Positions 44,028-54,292 of a stretch of 64,000 nt of DNA are shown one piece after another. Within the stretch, counting starts at the first letter, position 1. The number at the start of each line of letters is the position of its first letter. The notes under the pieces are model-generated. The model was given only the letters and a program-made list of their open reading frames with translations. It was not told the origin of the DNA and ran no database searches. The translations under genes and the position numbers were made by a program. Source of the stretch: Clostridiales bacterium (GTDB taxonomy: Bacteria; Bacillota; Clostridia; Saccharofermentanales; Saccharofermentanaceae); NCBI GenBank assembly GCA_017617525.1, contig JAFZWA010000060.1, forward strand, positions 112,611 to 176,610, given 5' to 3'.

Positions 44028-45035
44028 ATGGCGAATTTATCAGATAAGATCCGGGTATCCATAGATGATCTTGAGGATATGCTGGGTGTTTTCGGTTTGC
44101 CGGACTTCATAAGAAAAGCCGAGGCGCGTTTTGTGCGCCAGACCGTAGAGGTCGCTGAGGATGTAATTGCCCATCCGGACATCAAGGTGGTATTTGTATC
44201 CGGCCCGACTTCTTCGGGAAAAACGACATTCACCGACAGACTGGTTTCAGAAGTGGAAAAGAGAGGCAAACGGGCGATCCGCCTTTCCCTCGACGATTAC
44301 TATAACCTGGAAGCCCTGAACTTCGACGATGAGGGACGTCCGGACTTTGAGAGCGTAAGTACGCTCGACATGCGTCTTGCCAGCATGGACCTCGCAAGAC
44401 TCGTCAGCGGAGACGAAGTCGTCACGCCGACATTCGATTTTAAGATCCGTCAAAGAGTCGAGTCCGATAAGCCGGCGCTTTCGATCGGAGATAACGGCAT
44501 CGTAGTCGTAGAAGGACTTCACGGTCTTTGCGACGAAACGACCGGCAGTTTCAGTAAAGAACAGTATCTGGGCATCTTCATCATGCCGTACGCTTCCGTC
44601 ATGTCCGACAGAAGACTTCTGGACAGCGATGATCTTCGCATGCTCCGCCGTATCGTCCGCGATGTCAGACACCGCGGCGCGCACGCGCTCACGACGATCG
44701 ACTACTGGCCGATGATCCAGAATTCCGAGCAGGATTACTATCGTGATTATCTGACGAAAGCGGACTATCACGTCAACTCCTTCCTTGCCTACGAACCGCT
44801 TGTGATCGCGGCTCTGGCAAAGCGTGACATTGAGGAGGCTCTTTCTGCATACGATCAGGGACTTCTGGCTCCTTCCGTTTTCATGGAAAGGAGCAACGTT
44901 CAGAAGGATTTCGCGAATATCGAGAAGGCCGTCGCCAAAGCAAGAATGCTTCAGGGCTGGCTGGACATGATTCCACAGGCAAAAGAGACCTTTGTCCCGA
45001 AGACATCGATCTTGAACGAATTCCTGTGTCTGTGA
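44028..45035 (+). CDS. Uridine-kinase/phosphoribulokinase-like protein
   Basis: The 335-residue P-loop protein has Walker A VSGPTSSGKTTFTDRL near residue 60, RLSLDDYYN near 88, VVVEGLHGLCDE near 158 and a C-terminal helical region. It matches the kinase domain of the larger clostridial nucleoside-kinase proteins that also carry an N-terminal TGS/tRNA-synthetase-like region, which is absent here. Substrate not determined; uridine or a related nucleoside is plausible. It is followed within 16 bases by metA. Confidence 0.85.
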   Translation: MANLSDKIRVSIDDLEDMLGVFGLPDFIRKAEARFVRQTVEVAEDVIAHPDIKVVFVSGPTSSGKTTFTDRLVSEVEKRGKRAIRLSLDDYYNLEALNFDDEGRPDFESVSTLDMRLASMDLARLVSGDEVVTPTFDFKIRQRVESDKPALSIGDNGIVVVEGLHGLCDETTGSFSKEQYLGIFIMPYASVMSDRRLLDSDDLRMLRRIVRDVRHRGAHALTTIDYWPMIQNSEQDYYRDYLTKADYHVNSFLAYEPLVIAALAKRDIEEALSAYDQGLLAPSVFMERSNVQKDFANIEKAVAKARMLQGWLDMIPQAKETFVPKTSILNEFLCL

Positions 45036-45050
45036 AAGGGGGAGTAAATC

Positions 45051-45986
45051 ATGCCGATCCGCATTCCGAATAATCTCCCTGCGACAGGGATACTTGAAAA
45101 AGAGCGCATCTTCGTTATGACCGAAGACCGAGCGTATACACAGGACATCCGTCCTCTTCACCTTTTGATCTTAAACCTCATGCCGAATAAGATCGCGACG
45201 GAGACGCAGCTTCTTCGCGCGCTTTCCAATTCGCCGCTTCAGGTCAATATCGATCTTCTTTACACGGCTTCTTATCATCCGAAGCACACGGCGACCGAGC
45301 ACCTCATGAAGTTCTATGAGACTTTCGATGACGTCAAAGAGCGCTTTTACGACGGAATGATCATCACCGGCGCGCCTGTTGAGCTCATGGAGTTCGAAGA
45401 GGTCGCCTATTGGAAAGAACTGTGCGAGATCATGGACTGGAGTAAGACCCATGTCTACTCTACGCTTCACATCTGCTGGGGCGCGCAGGCCGGTCTTTAC
45501 CACCACTACGGTATTCCGAAGTACAACCTCGACAAGAAGATGTTCGGTGTATTCGAACACAGCATGACCTATACAAAGCCGGTCAAGCTCTTCCGCGGTT
45601 TCGATGACTATTTCTATGTACCGCACTCCCGTCATACGGAAGTCCGGAAAGAAGATATCGAGCGTCATCCGAACCTTAGGATCCTTTCCGAATCGGAAGA
45701 AAGCGGCGTCTATGCCGTATCGGATTTTTCCGGAAGACAGATCTTCATCACGGGTCATTCCGAATACGATGTGAATACTCTTCGCGACGAGTATTTCCGT
45801 GACGTCAACAAAGGACTCGACATTCAGGTTCCGAAGAACTATTTCCCGAATGACGATCCTACGAAAGAACCACATATGAAATGGAGATCCAGCTCGACGC
45901 TCCTGTTTATGAACTGGTTGAATTACTATGTATACCAGGAGACGCCGTTCGATATCTCGACGATCAGCGAAGTGCCGAAACTCTGA
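45051..45986 (+). CDS. metA: Homoserine O-acetyltransferase (MetA family)
   Basis: The 311-residue enzyme activates homoserine for methionine synthesis. Catalytic Cys142 lies in [13 protein letters not shown], and His and Glu are in GHSEYD near 235. Residue 111 is Glu (ITGAPVE), which in this family directs acetyl-CoA use; the E. coli enzyme has Gly there and uses succinyl-CoA. The product is therefore predicted to be O-acetylhomoserine. No other methionine genes are adjacent; a strong GGGGGAG ribosome binding site precedes the ATG. Confidence 0.93.
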   Translation: MPIRIPNNLPATGILEKERIFVMTEDRAYTQDIRPLHLLILNLMPNKIATETQLLRALSNSPLQVNIDLLYTASYHPKHTATEHLMKFYETFDDVKERFYDGMIITGAPVELMEFEEVAYWKELCEIMDWSKTHVYSTLHICWGAQAGLYHHYGIPKYNLDKKMFGVFEHSMTYTKPVKLFRGFDDYFYVPHSRHTEVRKEDIERHPNLRILSESEESGVYAVSDFSGRQIFITGHSEYDVNTLRDEYFRDVNKGLDIQVPKNYFPNDDPTKEPHMKWRSSSTLLFMNWLNYYVYQETPFDISTISEVPKL

Positions 45987-46013
45987 GTTCGGCAGGTATC
46001 AGGAGGTGAAGGT

Positions 46014-46952
46014 ATGCAGACACCGATCATGATCACTCCGGAATTGATTTCCGCTAAATGCCCCGTCCGTCCTTCTTTCGGACACAAAGGGACTTTCGGA
46101 AGAGCACTGATCTGCGCAGGTACGCCCGGCATGGGCGGCGCCGCCTACATGGCGGCTGCTTCGGCACTGAGATCCGGCGCCGGACTTGTCTATGTACTTA
46201 CGGAATCTGACCTTCTTTCTCCGCTGATGACACTCTGCCCGCAGGCGATCGGCCTTGCCTATATGGCTCCGACGAGAGCCGTTGTCCCGATGGTAAAGAC
46301 GAATTCCGCGGTTGTGAATTCTTCGTATATCAACTGGTTTTCCGACCAGCTTCCCGAAAAGAACTCGTGCCTGATCGGTCCCGGTATCCCGCCTTCATCC
46401 GAAAAACTCGGCATCATGATCCGTCTTGCGGCGAAGAACTCCAGACACCTGGTGCTTGACGCGGGCGCGCTTACTTATCTGGCAAATGATCCGGACGCGA
46501 TGAACGAAGTGAGCCTTCGCATTTCCCGTGGTCTTGCCCCTGCGGTGCTGACGCCTCACAGAGGTGAGTTTGCCCGCCTGATCCCCGGTTTTTCGGAGAA
46601 GAAGATGCACCTCGCAAGTGCTTTTGCCGAGGAAAAAGGAATCACCTTAGTTCTTAAGAGTAACGAAACCAACATTTTTACTTCCGACGGGAAGTGGTAT
46701 AGTAATCGTTGTGACAACTCCGGAATGGCCAAGGGCGGATCCGGAGATGTACTGGCCGGTCTTCTGACCGGACTTCTGGCGCAGGGAATGTCGGAAGAAG
46801 ACGCTTCCATCTGTGCCGTCGGCATCCACAGCATGGCAGGAGAGCTCTGCGCCGCCGATCACGGAAGAAGAGCGATGCTCCCGACGATGCTCTGGGATTA
46901 TTATGAAACATGCTTCAAAGAATTGAAGTGGGAAGAAGGAATGCAGAAATGA
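46014..46952 (+). CDS. nnrD: ADP-dependent NAD(P)H-hydrate dehydratase
   Basis: The 312-residue protein repairs hydrated NAD(P)H. It has KGTFGRALICAGTPGMGGAAYMAAASALRSGAGL near the N-terminus in separate motifs, VLTPHRGEFARL near 180, and NSGMAKGGSGDVLAGLLTG near 240, typical of NnrD. It lacks the NnrE epimerase domain to which it is often fused. The stop overlaps the alr start in ATGA. Confidence 0.93.
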   Translation: MQTPIMITPELISAKCPVRPSFGHKGTFGRALICAGTPGMGGAAYMAAASALRSGAGLVYVLTESDLLSPLMTLCPQAIGLAYMAPTRAVVPMVKTNSAVVNSSYINWFSDQLPEKNSCLIGPGIPPSSEKLGIMIRLAAKNSRHLVLDAGALTYLANDPDAMNEVSLRISRGLAPAVLTPHRGEFARLIPGFSEKKMHLASAFAEEKGITLVLKSNETNIFTSDGKWYSNRCDNSGMAKGGSGDVLAGLLTGLLAQGMSEEDASICAVGIHSMAGELCAADHGRRAMLPTMLWDYYETCFKELKWEEGMQK

Positions 46953-48136
46953 TGGATAAGTTTCCGAATCGTTCATGGGCGGAGATCAACTTAGATATCC
47001 TGGCGGAGAACATGCGTGAGATCCGCCGTGTCACGAAGCGCACAGCGAAGATCATGGCGGTCGTTAAGGCCGATGCGTACGGACACGGAGCGATCGAGAC
47101 CGCGAGAGTCCTCCTCGAAAACGGCGCGGACAAGCTTGCCGTTTCCATGCTCGACGAGGCGCTGGAACTTAGAAAGAGCGGGATCAACGTCCCGATCCTG
47201 ATCCTCGGTCATACCGATCCGAGACGTATCTATGAACTGATCGAGAACGATATCGAACAGGCAGTCTATTCTCTGGAATACGCCAAATCGATCTCCAAGA
47301 AAGCGATCATCCTGGAAAGAACGGCCCGCATCCACATTAAGTACGATACCGGCATGAACCGCCTGGGCTTCCTGGAAGGGGAGTCTTCCGTTGAGGCGAT
47401 CCTCGCGATCTCTGAGCTCCCGGGCATCGAGATCGAGGGCATGTTCTCGCACTTCGCGATGTCGGATACCGATGACGACGAATACACCATGAAGCAGTAC
47501 GACTGTTTTATGAGAATGGTCGAGGAGCTCGAAAAGCACGGCCTGACGATCCCGACGAAGCATATCTGCAACAGCGCCGGAATCATCCGTTTCCCGCAGA
47601 TGCATATGGATATGGTAAGAGCGGGCCTGATTACCTACGGTATGATGCCGAAGGGCTGCCCGAAGCCGTATACGGACTTTGAGGTCCGCCCGGCGATGAC
47701 ACTTAAGTCCAGTGTCGTTCACGTAAAAGAGATCCCGGCAGGAGAGACGATCAGTTACGGCCGCCACTTCAAGACGGAAAAGCCCAGTACTATCGCGACG
47801 ATCGCGATCGGCTACGCGGACGGATATCTGCGCCGCCTGAGCAATCGCGCCGAGGTCCTGATCCACGGAAAAAGAGCCCCCGTAGTCGGAAATATCTGCA
47901 TGGATATGTGCATGGTAGATGTTACTGATTTTGATGAGAAACCGAAGGTCGGCGATGAGGTAGTGCTTTTCGGTTCGCAGAAGACTCGTGGCAAACACAG
48001 CGAGATCCCGGTCGACGAGATCTCCGATATGCTCGACACGATCAACTACGAAGTTACCTGCCTGGTCGGAAAGCGAATCCCGCGTGTCTATATCCAGGAC
48101 GGCAAGATCGTTCAGATGCACAGTTCCATCTGGTGA
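46949..48136 (+). CDS. alr: Alanine racemase
   Basis: The 395-residue PLP enzyme supplies D-alanine to the wall. The PLP Lys lies in VVKADAYGHG near residue 37; TGMNRLGF near 140, HICNSAGI near 205, the catalytic Tyr in ISYGRHF near 268, and NICMDMCMVDVTD near 315 are all present. The nnrD-alr order is common in Firmicutes. The start ATG lies in the ATGA overlap, 8 bases after AAGGA. It feeds ddl at 34828. Confidence 0.96.
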   Translation: MMDKFPNRSWAEINLDILAENMREIRRVTKRTAKIMAVVKADAYGHGAIETARVLLENGADKLAVSMLDEALELRKSGINVPILILGHTDPRRIYELIENDIEQAVYSLEYAKSISKKAIILERTARIHIKYDTGMNRLGFLEGESSVEAILAISELPGIEIEGMFSHFAMSDTDDDEYTMKQYDCFMRMVEELEKHGLTIPTKHICNSAGIIRFPQMHMDMVRAGLITYGMMPKGCPKPYTDFEVRPAMTLKSSVVHVKEIPAGETISYGRHFKTEKPSTIATIAIGYADGYLRRLSNRAEVLIHGKRAPVVGNICMDMCMVDVTDFDEKPKVGDEVVLFGSQKTRGKHSEIPVDEISDMLDTINYEVTCLVGKRIPRVYIQDGKIVQMHSSIW

Positions 48137-48151
48137 TTTTCCCGCTCGTCC

Positions 48152-48180
48152 TTGACTTTACTCTTGACACCTAGTATAAT
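48152..48180 (+). promoter_or_regulatory. Promoter of rpmH
   Basis: TTGACT (48152-48157), 17-bp spacer, TATAAT (48175-48180). A second TTGACA inside the spacer gives too short a distance. This is the likely main start for the rpmH-rnpA operon. Confidence 0.88.
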
Positions 48181-48247
48181 TCTATCGCTATTCGTATCGA
48201 TTATTCGTGAAAAAAGGTAAAGAAACTAATTTTGGAGGTATATCCTT

Positions 48248-48382
48248 ATGAAGATGACATATCAGCCTAAGAAGAGGCAGAGATCTAAAGTACACGGCTT
48301 CCGCGCAAGAATGCAGACAGCTTCCGGACGTGACGTACTTAAGAGAAGAAGACTTAAGGGAAGAAAGAGTCTTACCGTATAA
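48248..48382 (+). CDS. rpmH: 50S ribosomal protein L34
   Basis: The 44-residue basic protein [18 protein letters not shown] ending [11 protein letters not shown] is a standard L34. GGAGG lies upstream of the ATG. It begins the conserved rpmH-rnpA-yidD-yidC-jag-mnmE-mnmG-rsmG cluster. In many bacteria dnaA sits just upstream in the opposite direction; here alr is upstream instead. Confidence 0.97.
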   Translation: MKMTYQPKKRQRSKVHGFRARMQTASGRDVLKRRRLKGRKSLTV

Positions 48383-48407
48383 GGATCACCCACGTGGTCC
48401 TTTTTTT
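48383..48407 (+). terminator. Attenuator between rpmH and rnpA
   Basis: GGATCAC/GTGGTCC hairpin and seven Ts directly after the rpmH stop. It should limit read-through so that L34 is made in excess over RNase P protein. Confidence 0.8.
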
Positions 48408-48432
48408 CTAAGGAAGCCTTTCTGGTTCGGCC

Positions 48433-48819
48433 ATGTTGAAGACGACGCAGACATTGCGATGGAATTATGAGTTCTCCCGTGTATATAAGAGGGGGACATT
48501 TGCTACAGGAAAGTACCTGAGCGTACATTGTTTTAAGCGCAGCCCGAATCTTCGTCATAATCGTACTCCGATCCCGATCGATCTTCTGAGAGTCGGTTTT
48601 ACCAACGGACACGGAAGAAGGACGGCAGTCGCAAGGAACCGCGCGAAACGTCTTTTGCGTGCGGCATTTTCAGCATATGAGCCGAGGATCCCGACCGGAT
48701 ATGACATCATCTTTCTGATGAAATCCACCGTGGAGATCCCTTCTTATCAGGATGTGGAAAAGGAAATGGGTCGGCATCTTTCGAAGCTGAACCTTTTAAA
48801 TGACGGAGAAGAAACATGA
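48433..48819 (+). CDS. rnpA: Ribonuclease P protein component
   Basis: The 128-residue basic protein binds RNase P RNA for tRNA 5' maturation. The conserved motif [19 protein letters not shown] (residues about 59-77) holds the RNR signature. The N-terminus [14 protein letters not shown] is typical. Slightly long. Overlaps yidD by ATGA. Confidence 0.95.
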   Translation: MLKTTQTLRWNYEFSRVYKRGTFATGKYLSVHCFKRSPNLRHNRTPIPIDLLRVGFTNGHGRRTAVARNRAKRLLRAAFSAYEPRIPTGYDIIFLMKSTVEIPSYQDVEKEMGRHLSKLNLLNDGEET

Positions 48820-49025
48820 AGAAACTGGCGATCAAGTTGATCCGGTTTTATCAGAACTCCCACGGCGAAGGCCATATCGGCCACTGCCGCTTCACTCCGA
48901 CGTGTTCGCAGTACACGATAGAAGCACTCGAAAAATACGGTTTCCTTAGAGGGTCTTTTAAAGGGATATGCAGGGTATTGCGCTGCAATCCGTTCAGTAA
49001 GGGCGGATATGACCCGTTGAAGTAG
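48816..49025 (+). CDS. yidD: Membrane protein insertion efficiency factor
   Basis: The 69-residue protein has the family motifs [17 protein letters not shown] and [16 protein letters not shown]. It assists YidC-dependent insertion at the inner face of the membrane. It sits between rnpA and yidC as usual. Confidence 0.95.
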   Translation: MKKLAIKLIRFYQNSHGEGHIGHCRFTPTCSQYTIEALEKYGFLRGSFKGICRVLRCNPFSKGGYDPLK

Positions 49026-49043
49026 AAGGTTTAGGAGTTTTAC

Positions 49044-50096
49044 ATGCAATTATCAGTACTGTTCCGACTCGGAATCGGTGAATTTATCTTTGGACCGATC
49101 GCTACTCTGTTTGGTTGGCTGACAAGCCTTCTTTACGAGTTCTTCGGCAACTTCGGTCTGGCTATCATTTTCCTTACGGTCATCGTTCGTGGCCTTACCG
49201 TGCCGCTCAACATCCGCTCCGCGAAAGCGATGATGAAGCAGCAGGCGCTTTCCGATAAGCAGGCAGAGATCAAGAGAAAGTACCCGGATGACAAGCAGAA
49301 GCAGACAGAAGAGCTGCAGAAGCTTTTCCAGGAAAACGGCGCATCCTCTTTTTCCGGATGTATCGTACCGTTCCTCCCGATCTTCTTCCTTTTCCCGACA
49401 TACTACATTGTACGTATGCCGCTTCGCTACGTCATGGGCGTAAGCAACAGCAATATCTCCAAGCTCGGCGAACTTCTTGCCATGAAGGGCGTTACGGGCG
49501 ATAACATTTCACTCATCAACCGTCTGCATTCGGACGGTAAAGCCATGAGCACCGCGATCAACAGCGGACTCATCAAGCTCCAGCAGATCCCGGACATGAA
49601 GTTCCTGGGTCTCGACCTCGGACGTACTCCGTCATGGAATCCGAGCAAGATCTCCTCGGAAGCTTCTGTTTATCTCCCGCTTCTGATCATCCCGATCATC
49701 GTTCTCATCACTACAGTCGCTCAGAACATCCTGACCGCAAGACTGAAGCCTGAGGCAAAGAAGAAGAAGGAAGCAAAAGAGAGAGCGAAGAATAACCCCG
49801 CCAACAATCAGCCGGACGATCCGGCACAGCGCACGACAAAGATCCTGAATATCGTTATGCCGGTATTCATGCTCCTGACCACATTCGCGCTGCCGGCAGC
49901 ATTCGGTTTCTACTGGATCATCGGTAATATCATGGGTATCATCCAGACGATCCTTACTCACTTTATGTTCAATAAGCCTTTCGAGGAGAAAAAGAGAGAA
50001 CTCGAAGAGCAGAAGAGACTGGCCTTTAAGAAGAAAGCGGCGGTCGCGACCGCGACGGCAGGTTCGGGTAAAGGTTCCGGTAAAAAGAAGAAATAA
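49044..50096 (+). CDS. yidC: Membrane protein insertase YidC/SpoIIIJ
   Basis: The 350-residue Gram-positive-type insertase has five helices. FGNFGLAIIFLTVIVRGLTVPL carries the groove Arg near residue 50, followed by a coiled cytosolic hairpin (about 55-95), the PFLPIFFLFPTYYIVR segment and a C-terminal ALPAAFGFYWIIGNI helix. The tail is very basic and Ala/Gly-rich (KKKAAV...GSGKKKK), consistent with ribosome contact. It has no large periplasmic domain. Confidence 0.95.
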   Translation: MQLSVLFRLGIGEFIFGPIATLFGWLTSLLYEFFGNFGLAIIFLTVIVRGLTVPLNIRSAKAMMKQQALSDKQAEIKRKYPDDKQKQTEELQKLFQENGASSFSGCIVPFLPIFFLFPTYYIVRMPLRYVMGVSNSNISKLGELLAMKGVTGDNISLINRLHSDGKAMSTAINSGLIKLQQIPDMKFLGLDLGRTPSWNPSKISSEASVYLPLLIIPIIVLITTVAQNILTARLKPEAKKKKEAKERAKNNPANNQPDDPAQRTTKILNIVMPVFMLLTTFALPAAFGFYWIIGNIMGIIQTILTHFMFNKPFEEKKRELEEQKRLAFKKKAAVATATAGSGKGSGKKKK

Positions 50097-50142
50097 TTAT
50101 AGCGTGCGGAGCTTTTCGCACGGCAAGGAGGTATAGGCAGCC

Positions 50143-50850
50143 ATGGAGAAGACAGTAACTAAGACCGCTAAATCCGTCGAAGAGGCAGTTGAGCTGGCTC
50201 TTGCGGAACTCGGCGTAGAGAAGGATCAGGCACAGGTTGAAGTCCTCGAAGAGGGCAAAGGCTTCCTGGGTCTGGGCAAAAAGGAAGTTACGGTTAAGGT
50301 AACGGCAGATGTTGATGACGAAGCATCTGAGGTCATCGATGAAGAGGATGACGGCGACGTATACTACGGCGACGATGAGTCCTTTGAAGGTGACGAAGCA
50401 AGCGAAGCTGAGGACGCGGCAGTATCTTTCGTAGCGGAAGTACTTTCCGGTATCGGCATTCACGGTAAACTCGATTCCTACAGAGAAGAAGACGTGATCC
50501 ACATCACGGTAAACGGCCAGGACTGCGGCGCGGCGATCGGTCGTCACGGTGAGACACTGGATTCCATCTCTTATCTGACAAATCTCGTAGCTAACCGCCA
50601 CAGTGAGGAAAGACTCCGTGTCATCCTCGACATCGGCGGATACAGAAAGCACAGAGAAGAAGTTCTCGTAAACATGGCACACAAGGCTGCCAACATGGTA
50701 CTCCGCAATAAGCGCCAGTTCGTTATGGAACCGATGAATCCTGCTGAGAGAAGAATCGTACATGCCGAACTTCAGGGTGTAAAGGGTGTTACCACACATA
50801 GTGAAGGGGAAGAGCCGAACAGAAGAGTCGTTGTGACTTTAGAGGGCTGA
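50143..50850 (+). CDS. jag: RNA-binding protein Jag (KhpB)
   Basis: The 235-residue protein has the Jag_N domain (about 1-55, ending GFLGLGKKEVTVKV), an acidic linker (55-95), a KH domain (about 95-165, GQDCGAAIGRHGETLDS) and an R3H domain at the C-terminus (HAELQGVKGVTTHSEGEEPNRRV). In Firmicutes it binds RNA with KhpA and affects cell division and elongation. AAGGAGG precedes the ATG. Confidence 0.95.
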   Translation: MEKTVTKTAKSVEEAVELALAELGVEKDQAQVEVLEEGKGFLGLGKKEVTVKVTADVDDEASEVIDEEDDGDVYYGDDESFEGDEASEAEDAAVSFVAEVLSGIGIHGKLDSYREEDVIHITVNGQDCGAAIGRHGETLDSISYLTNLVANRHSEERLRVILDIGGYRKHREEVLVNMAHKAANMVLRNKRQFVMEPMNPAERRIVHAELQGVKGVTTHSEGEEPNRRVVVTLEG

Positions 50851-50881
50851 TACCAGAAATCCTTGGGGGAGGCGATTGGTC

Positions 50882-52318
50882 TTGGATAAGCCGTATTGTG
50901 CATGTGCTACGCCGCCCGGAGTCAGCGGGATCGCAGTGATCCGCATGGCCGGAGAAGGCTCCTGCGCAGTTGCCGATAAGGTATTCCGTATCCGTCGCGC
51001 GGCAGGCGACGCAAAGTCTGTTGCTGAAATGGCCGGATACACCGCGGCTTATGGTACGTTTATCGACCCGTCCGACGAGACAACGATCGACGAAGTTATG
51101 CTGACTCGTTTTTGTGCTCCCCATTCTTATACCGGTGAAGAATCTGTGGAGATCTCTTGCCATGGCGGTCTGACCGTCCGGCAGGAGATCCTTCGCGTTT
51201 TACTGGAAAACGGCGCCCGCATGGCAGGCCCCGGTGAATTTACCAAGAGAGCCTTTATGGCAGGAAAACTCGATCTTTCCCAGGCGGAAGCGGTCATGGA
51301 CGTTATCGCCGCCGACTCGGAGCTTGCGCTTCGCGCCGCGGAATCCCAGCTTTCCGGGTCTTTAAAAGAACAGGTCGAGAACATCTCGGCAGTCCTCTAC
51401 TTGCAACTCTCTCTTTTCGAGATGTTCCTCGATGAGATCGAAGAAGAGGATGATAACGAGACCAAGATCCACTACGCGGAAGAACTGGAGAAGTCCGTTT
51501 ACAAAAGACTTCAGGAACTGACCGATTCCTATAAGCAGGGACGTATCCTTTCCGAGAGGATGAAGATCGTTATCTGCGGTATTCCGAACAGCGGTAAATC
51601 CTCGCTTCTGAACTGTTTAAGCGGCTACGACAGAGCGATCGTAACCGACGTTCCGGGAACGACGAGAGATACTCTGGAAGTCCAGACGAGCATTCGCGGT
51701 ATTCCGGTAAAACTGATAGACACGGCAGGTATCCGTAAGACAGATGATCTGGTCGAAGCGATCGGAGTTGACCGCGCGACCGCGGCGATCACTGAAGCGG
51801 ACATCGTTCTCTGGCTCGTATCGACGGACGAAGAAGAAAAGACCATCACCGATCTGATCGATCCGATCATGAGCCTTCCGAAGGAAACAAAGATCGCTCT
51901 TCTGATCAGCAAGTCGGACACATCCGATGAAGAGACGGTCAAAAAGCAGGAAGAGAAGGTCATGTCCCTTATTTCCGGAAAAGGATATTCCAGAACTCCG
52001 GATCTTCGTGGAAGCCTTTCTTCCGCGACAGGCGAAGGTCTTTCCGAGATCGAGGAATTCATCAGAAACGCGTACGACGAGATGGGCGCGACTTCTTCCG
52101 CGGGTCTTCTCGTAACCAATAGAAGACACTTCGAAGTGCTTTCTTCGGCTCTGGATAAGATCGGAAAAAGCATCGCCGCGCTTCGTGCGGGAGATCCGCT
52201 CGAGGGCCCCGCGCTTCTTATCCGCGCGGCACTTGAAGATGTCGGCGAGATCACCGGTAAATCGGTGAGCGATACACTTGTAGATACAATATTCTCACGC
52301 TTCTGCGTAGGAAAATAA
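50882..52318 (+). CDS. mnmE: tRNA modification GTPase MnmE
   Basis: The 478-residue GTPase works with MnmG to make cmnm5U34 in tRNAs. The N-terminal folate-binding domain opens [18 protein letters not shown]; the G domain shows [12 protein letters not shown] near 225, DVPGTTRD near 255, and [10 protein letters not shown]. The C-terminal signature is FCVGK, with the conserved Cys. TTG at 50882 is chosen as start because GGGGGAGG lies 9 bases before it; TTG at 50876 is too close. Uncommon TTG start. Confidence 0.95.
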   Translation: MDKPYCACATPPGVSGIAVIRMAGEGSCAVADKVFRIRRAAGDAKSVAEMAGYTAAYGTFIDPSDETTIDEVMLTRFCAPHSYTGEESVEISCHGGLTVRQEILRVLLENGARMAGPGEFTKRAFMAGKLDLSQAEAVMDVIAADSELALRAAESQLSGSLKEQVENISAVLYLQLSLFEMFLDEIEEEDDNETKIHYAEELEKSVYKRLQELTDSYKQGRILSERMKIVICGIPNSGKSSLLNCLSGYDRAIVTDVPGTTRDTLEVQTSIRGIPVKLIDTAGIRKTDDLVEAIGVDRATAAITEADIVLWLVSTDEEEKTITDLIDPIMSLPKETKIALLISKSDTSDEETVKKQEEKVMSLISGKGYSRTPDLRGSLSSATGEGLSEIEEFIRNAYDEMGATSSAGLLVTNRRHFEVLSSALDKIGKSIAALRAGDPLEGPALLIRAALEDVGEITGKSVSDTLVDTIFSRFCVGK

Positions 52319-52336
52319 GGAGAACGGAAAAGAAAG

Positions 52337-54292
52337 ATGGGTAACTGGGAACAGTTAAAAGAAAACGCATCCTGGTATGAGGCAGGTGCTTTTGACGTAG
52401 CGGTCATCGGCGCGGGACACGCCGGCTGTGAAGCTGCGTTTGCCTGTGCGCACCTCGGTCTTTCCACGCTCCTTCTGACACTTCATCTCGACCAGCTGGC
52501 AAACCTTCCGTGTAACCCGAGTATCGGCGGCACGGCAAAAGGACAGCTTGTTCGTGAGATCGACGCCCTCGGCGGCATCATGGGCGAGATGGCGGACCTT
52601 TCCGCGATCCAGACCCGTATGCTCAATAGATCCAAGGGACCGGCGGTATTCTCCCCGAGAGCCCAGATGGACAGAGCGTCCTACAGCAGGAAGATGAAGG
52701 CCAGGATCGAAAAGGAAGAAAACATTTCTCTTGTCCAGGCAGAAGTCGTCGAGCTTTTCTGGGATGAGAATAAAAACATCAATGGCATCCGCACAAGAAG
52801 CGGTGCCTGCTATCACGTAAAAGCAGCTGTTATCTGCTCCGGTACATATATGGAAGCCAGAACGATCCGAGGCGAAGTGATCCTCGAGAGCGGTCCGGAC
52901 GGACTTTCCCGATCCGTCGGTCTTTCCAAGAGCATGGCAGATGCGGGTATCCGTATGCAGCGCTTTAAGACGGGAACGCCGGTCCGTGTAAACAGGAGGA
53001 CCGTTGACCTTTCCGTTATGGAGGTCCAGCCGGGGGAGCCGGATATGCCGCCGTTCTCCTTTTCGAATGAGATGAAGGGCATCACTCCGCCCGAGGAACA
53101 GATCCCGTGTTATTCGATCTGGACGACACCCGAGACCAGAAAGGTCATTGCCGAGAATATGGACAGATCCCCGCTCTATAGCGGTGTCATCGAAGGCACA
53201 GGCCCGAGATACTGTCCTTCGATCGAAGATAAATTCATGCGATTCCCTGATAAGAGCCGCCACCAGATATTCGTCGAGCCGATGGGCGAGGAGACAGAAG
53301 AACTCTATCTTCAGGGCTTTAGTACGAGCCTTCCCGAGGACGTTCAGGTACAGATGGTCCACTCGCTTCCGGGTCTTTCGAATGCGCATATCCAGCGCGC
53401 GGCCTACGCGATCGAATATGACTGTATCGATCCGACCACGGCAGATCTTTCGCTGGAGTCCACCTGTCTGAAAGGACTTTTCACCGCGGGTCAGATCAAC
53501 GGATCTTCCGGATATGAAGAAGCCGCCGCACAGGGCCTGATGGCAGGAATCAATGCCGCCATGAAAGTCCTGGGAAAAGCACCGGTCATCCTCGACCGTT
53601 CGCAGGCCTACATTGGTGTTCTTATCGATGATCTTGTTACCAAGGGAACGAAAGAACCGTACCGTATGATGACTTCCCGCGCGGAATATCGAATCTTCCT
53701 GCGCCAGGATAACGCGGATATGCGTCTTACCGAGATCGGCCATGAGATCGGCCTGATCGATGACGAAAGATACAGTGCTTTTGAAGCAAAGAAAAAAGCC
53801 ATCGAGGATGAAAAGATCCGTCTTCGTTCGACACATCTTCCGCCGAGTGAGAAACTTCACGAGATCCTCACGAAATGCGGATCCACGCCGACCCAGTCCG
53901 GAATCTCGCTTGCCGACCTGATCAAACGCCCGGAGATCCATTACGCGGACCTGAAAGATATCGATGAGGGCCGCCCGGAGCTTGCCCCGTCCGTGATCTT
54001 TGCCGTCGAGGTCGACATCAAGTACGAAGGTTACCTGGCACTTGAAGAAGAACGCATCCGCAAGTTTGCCGCTTTGGAGACAAAGAAGCTTTCCCCGGAT
54101 ATCCCGTATGAGCAGATCGAAGGATTAAGACTTGAGGCAAGAAGCAAGCTTGCCGAAAGAAAGCCGATGTCCTTGGGACAGGCATCCCGTATCTCGGGTG
54201 TATCGCCCGCCGATATTGCGGTACTTCTGGTCTATCTGGAAGCAAAGAAAAGAGAAGAACGAGAAGAAAGAAAAGAGAGAAACGATGGATAA
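52337..54292 (+). CDS. mnmG: tRNA uridine-5-carboxymethylaminomethyl modification protein MnmG
   Basis: The 651-residue FAD protein partners MnmE. The FAD motif [14 protein letters not shown] is near residue 20, [23 protein letters not shown] near 60 in separate motifs, [12 protein letters not shown] near 175, [23 protein letters not shown] around 275 and [21 protein letters not shown] near 385. The C-terminal helical domain binds MnmE. It overlaps rsmG by 8 bases. Confidence 0.96.
   Translation: MGNWEQLKENASWYEAGAFDVAVIGAGHAGCEAAFACAHLGLSTLLLTLHLDQLANLPCNPSIGGTAKGQLVREIDALGGIMGEMADLSAIQTRMLNRSKGPAVFSPRAQMDRASYSRKMKARIEKEENISLVQAEVVELFWDENKNINGIRTRSGACYHVKAAVICSGTYMEARTIRGEVILESGPDGLSRSVGLSKSMADAGIRMQRFKTGTPVRVNRRTVDLSVMEVQPGEPDMPPFSFSNEMKGITPPEEQIPCYSIWTTPETRKVIAENMDRSPLYSGVIEGTGPRYCPSIEDKFMRFPDKSRHQIFVEPMGEETEELYLQGFSTSLPEDVQVQMVHSLPGLSNAHIQRAAYAIEYDCIDPTTADLSLESTCLKGLFTAGQINGSSGYEEAAAQGLMAGINAAMKVLGKAPVILDRSQAYIGVLIDDLVTKGTKEPYRMMTSRAEYRIFLRQDNADMRLTEIGHEIGLIDDERYSAFEAKKKAIEDEKIRLRSTHLPPSEKLHEILTKCGSTPTQSGISLADLIKRPEIHYADLKDIDEGRPELAPSVIFAVEVDIKYEGYLALEEERIRKFAALETKKLSPDIPYEQIEGLRLEARSKLAERKPMSLGQASRISGVSPADIAVLLVYLEAKKREEREERKERNDG

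Noticed and set aside
48121..48247. Replication origin next to rpmH
   Set aside because: No dnaA gene and no cluster of TTATCCACA boxes; the region is explained by a promoter and leader.
52355..53941. 528-codon open frame on the minus strand
   Set aside because: Shadow of mnmG.
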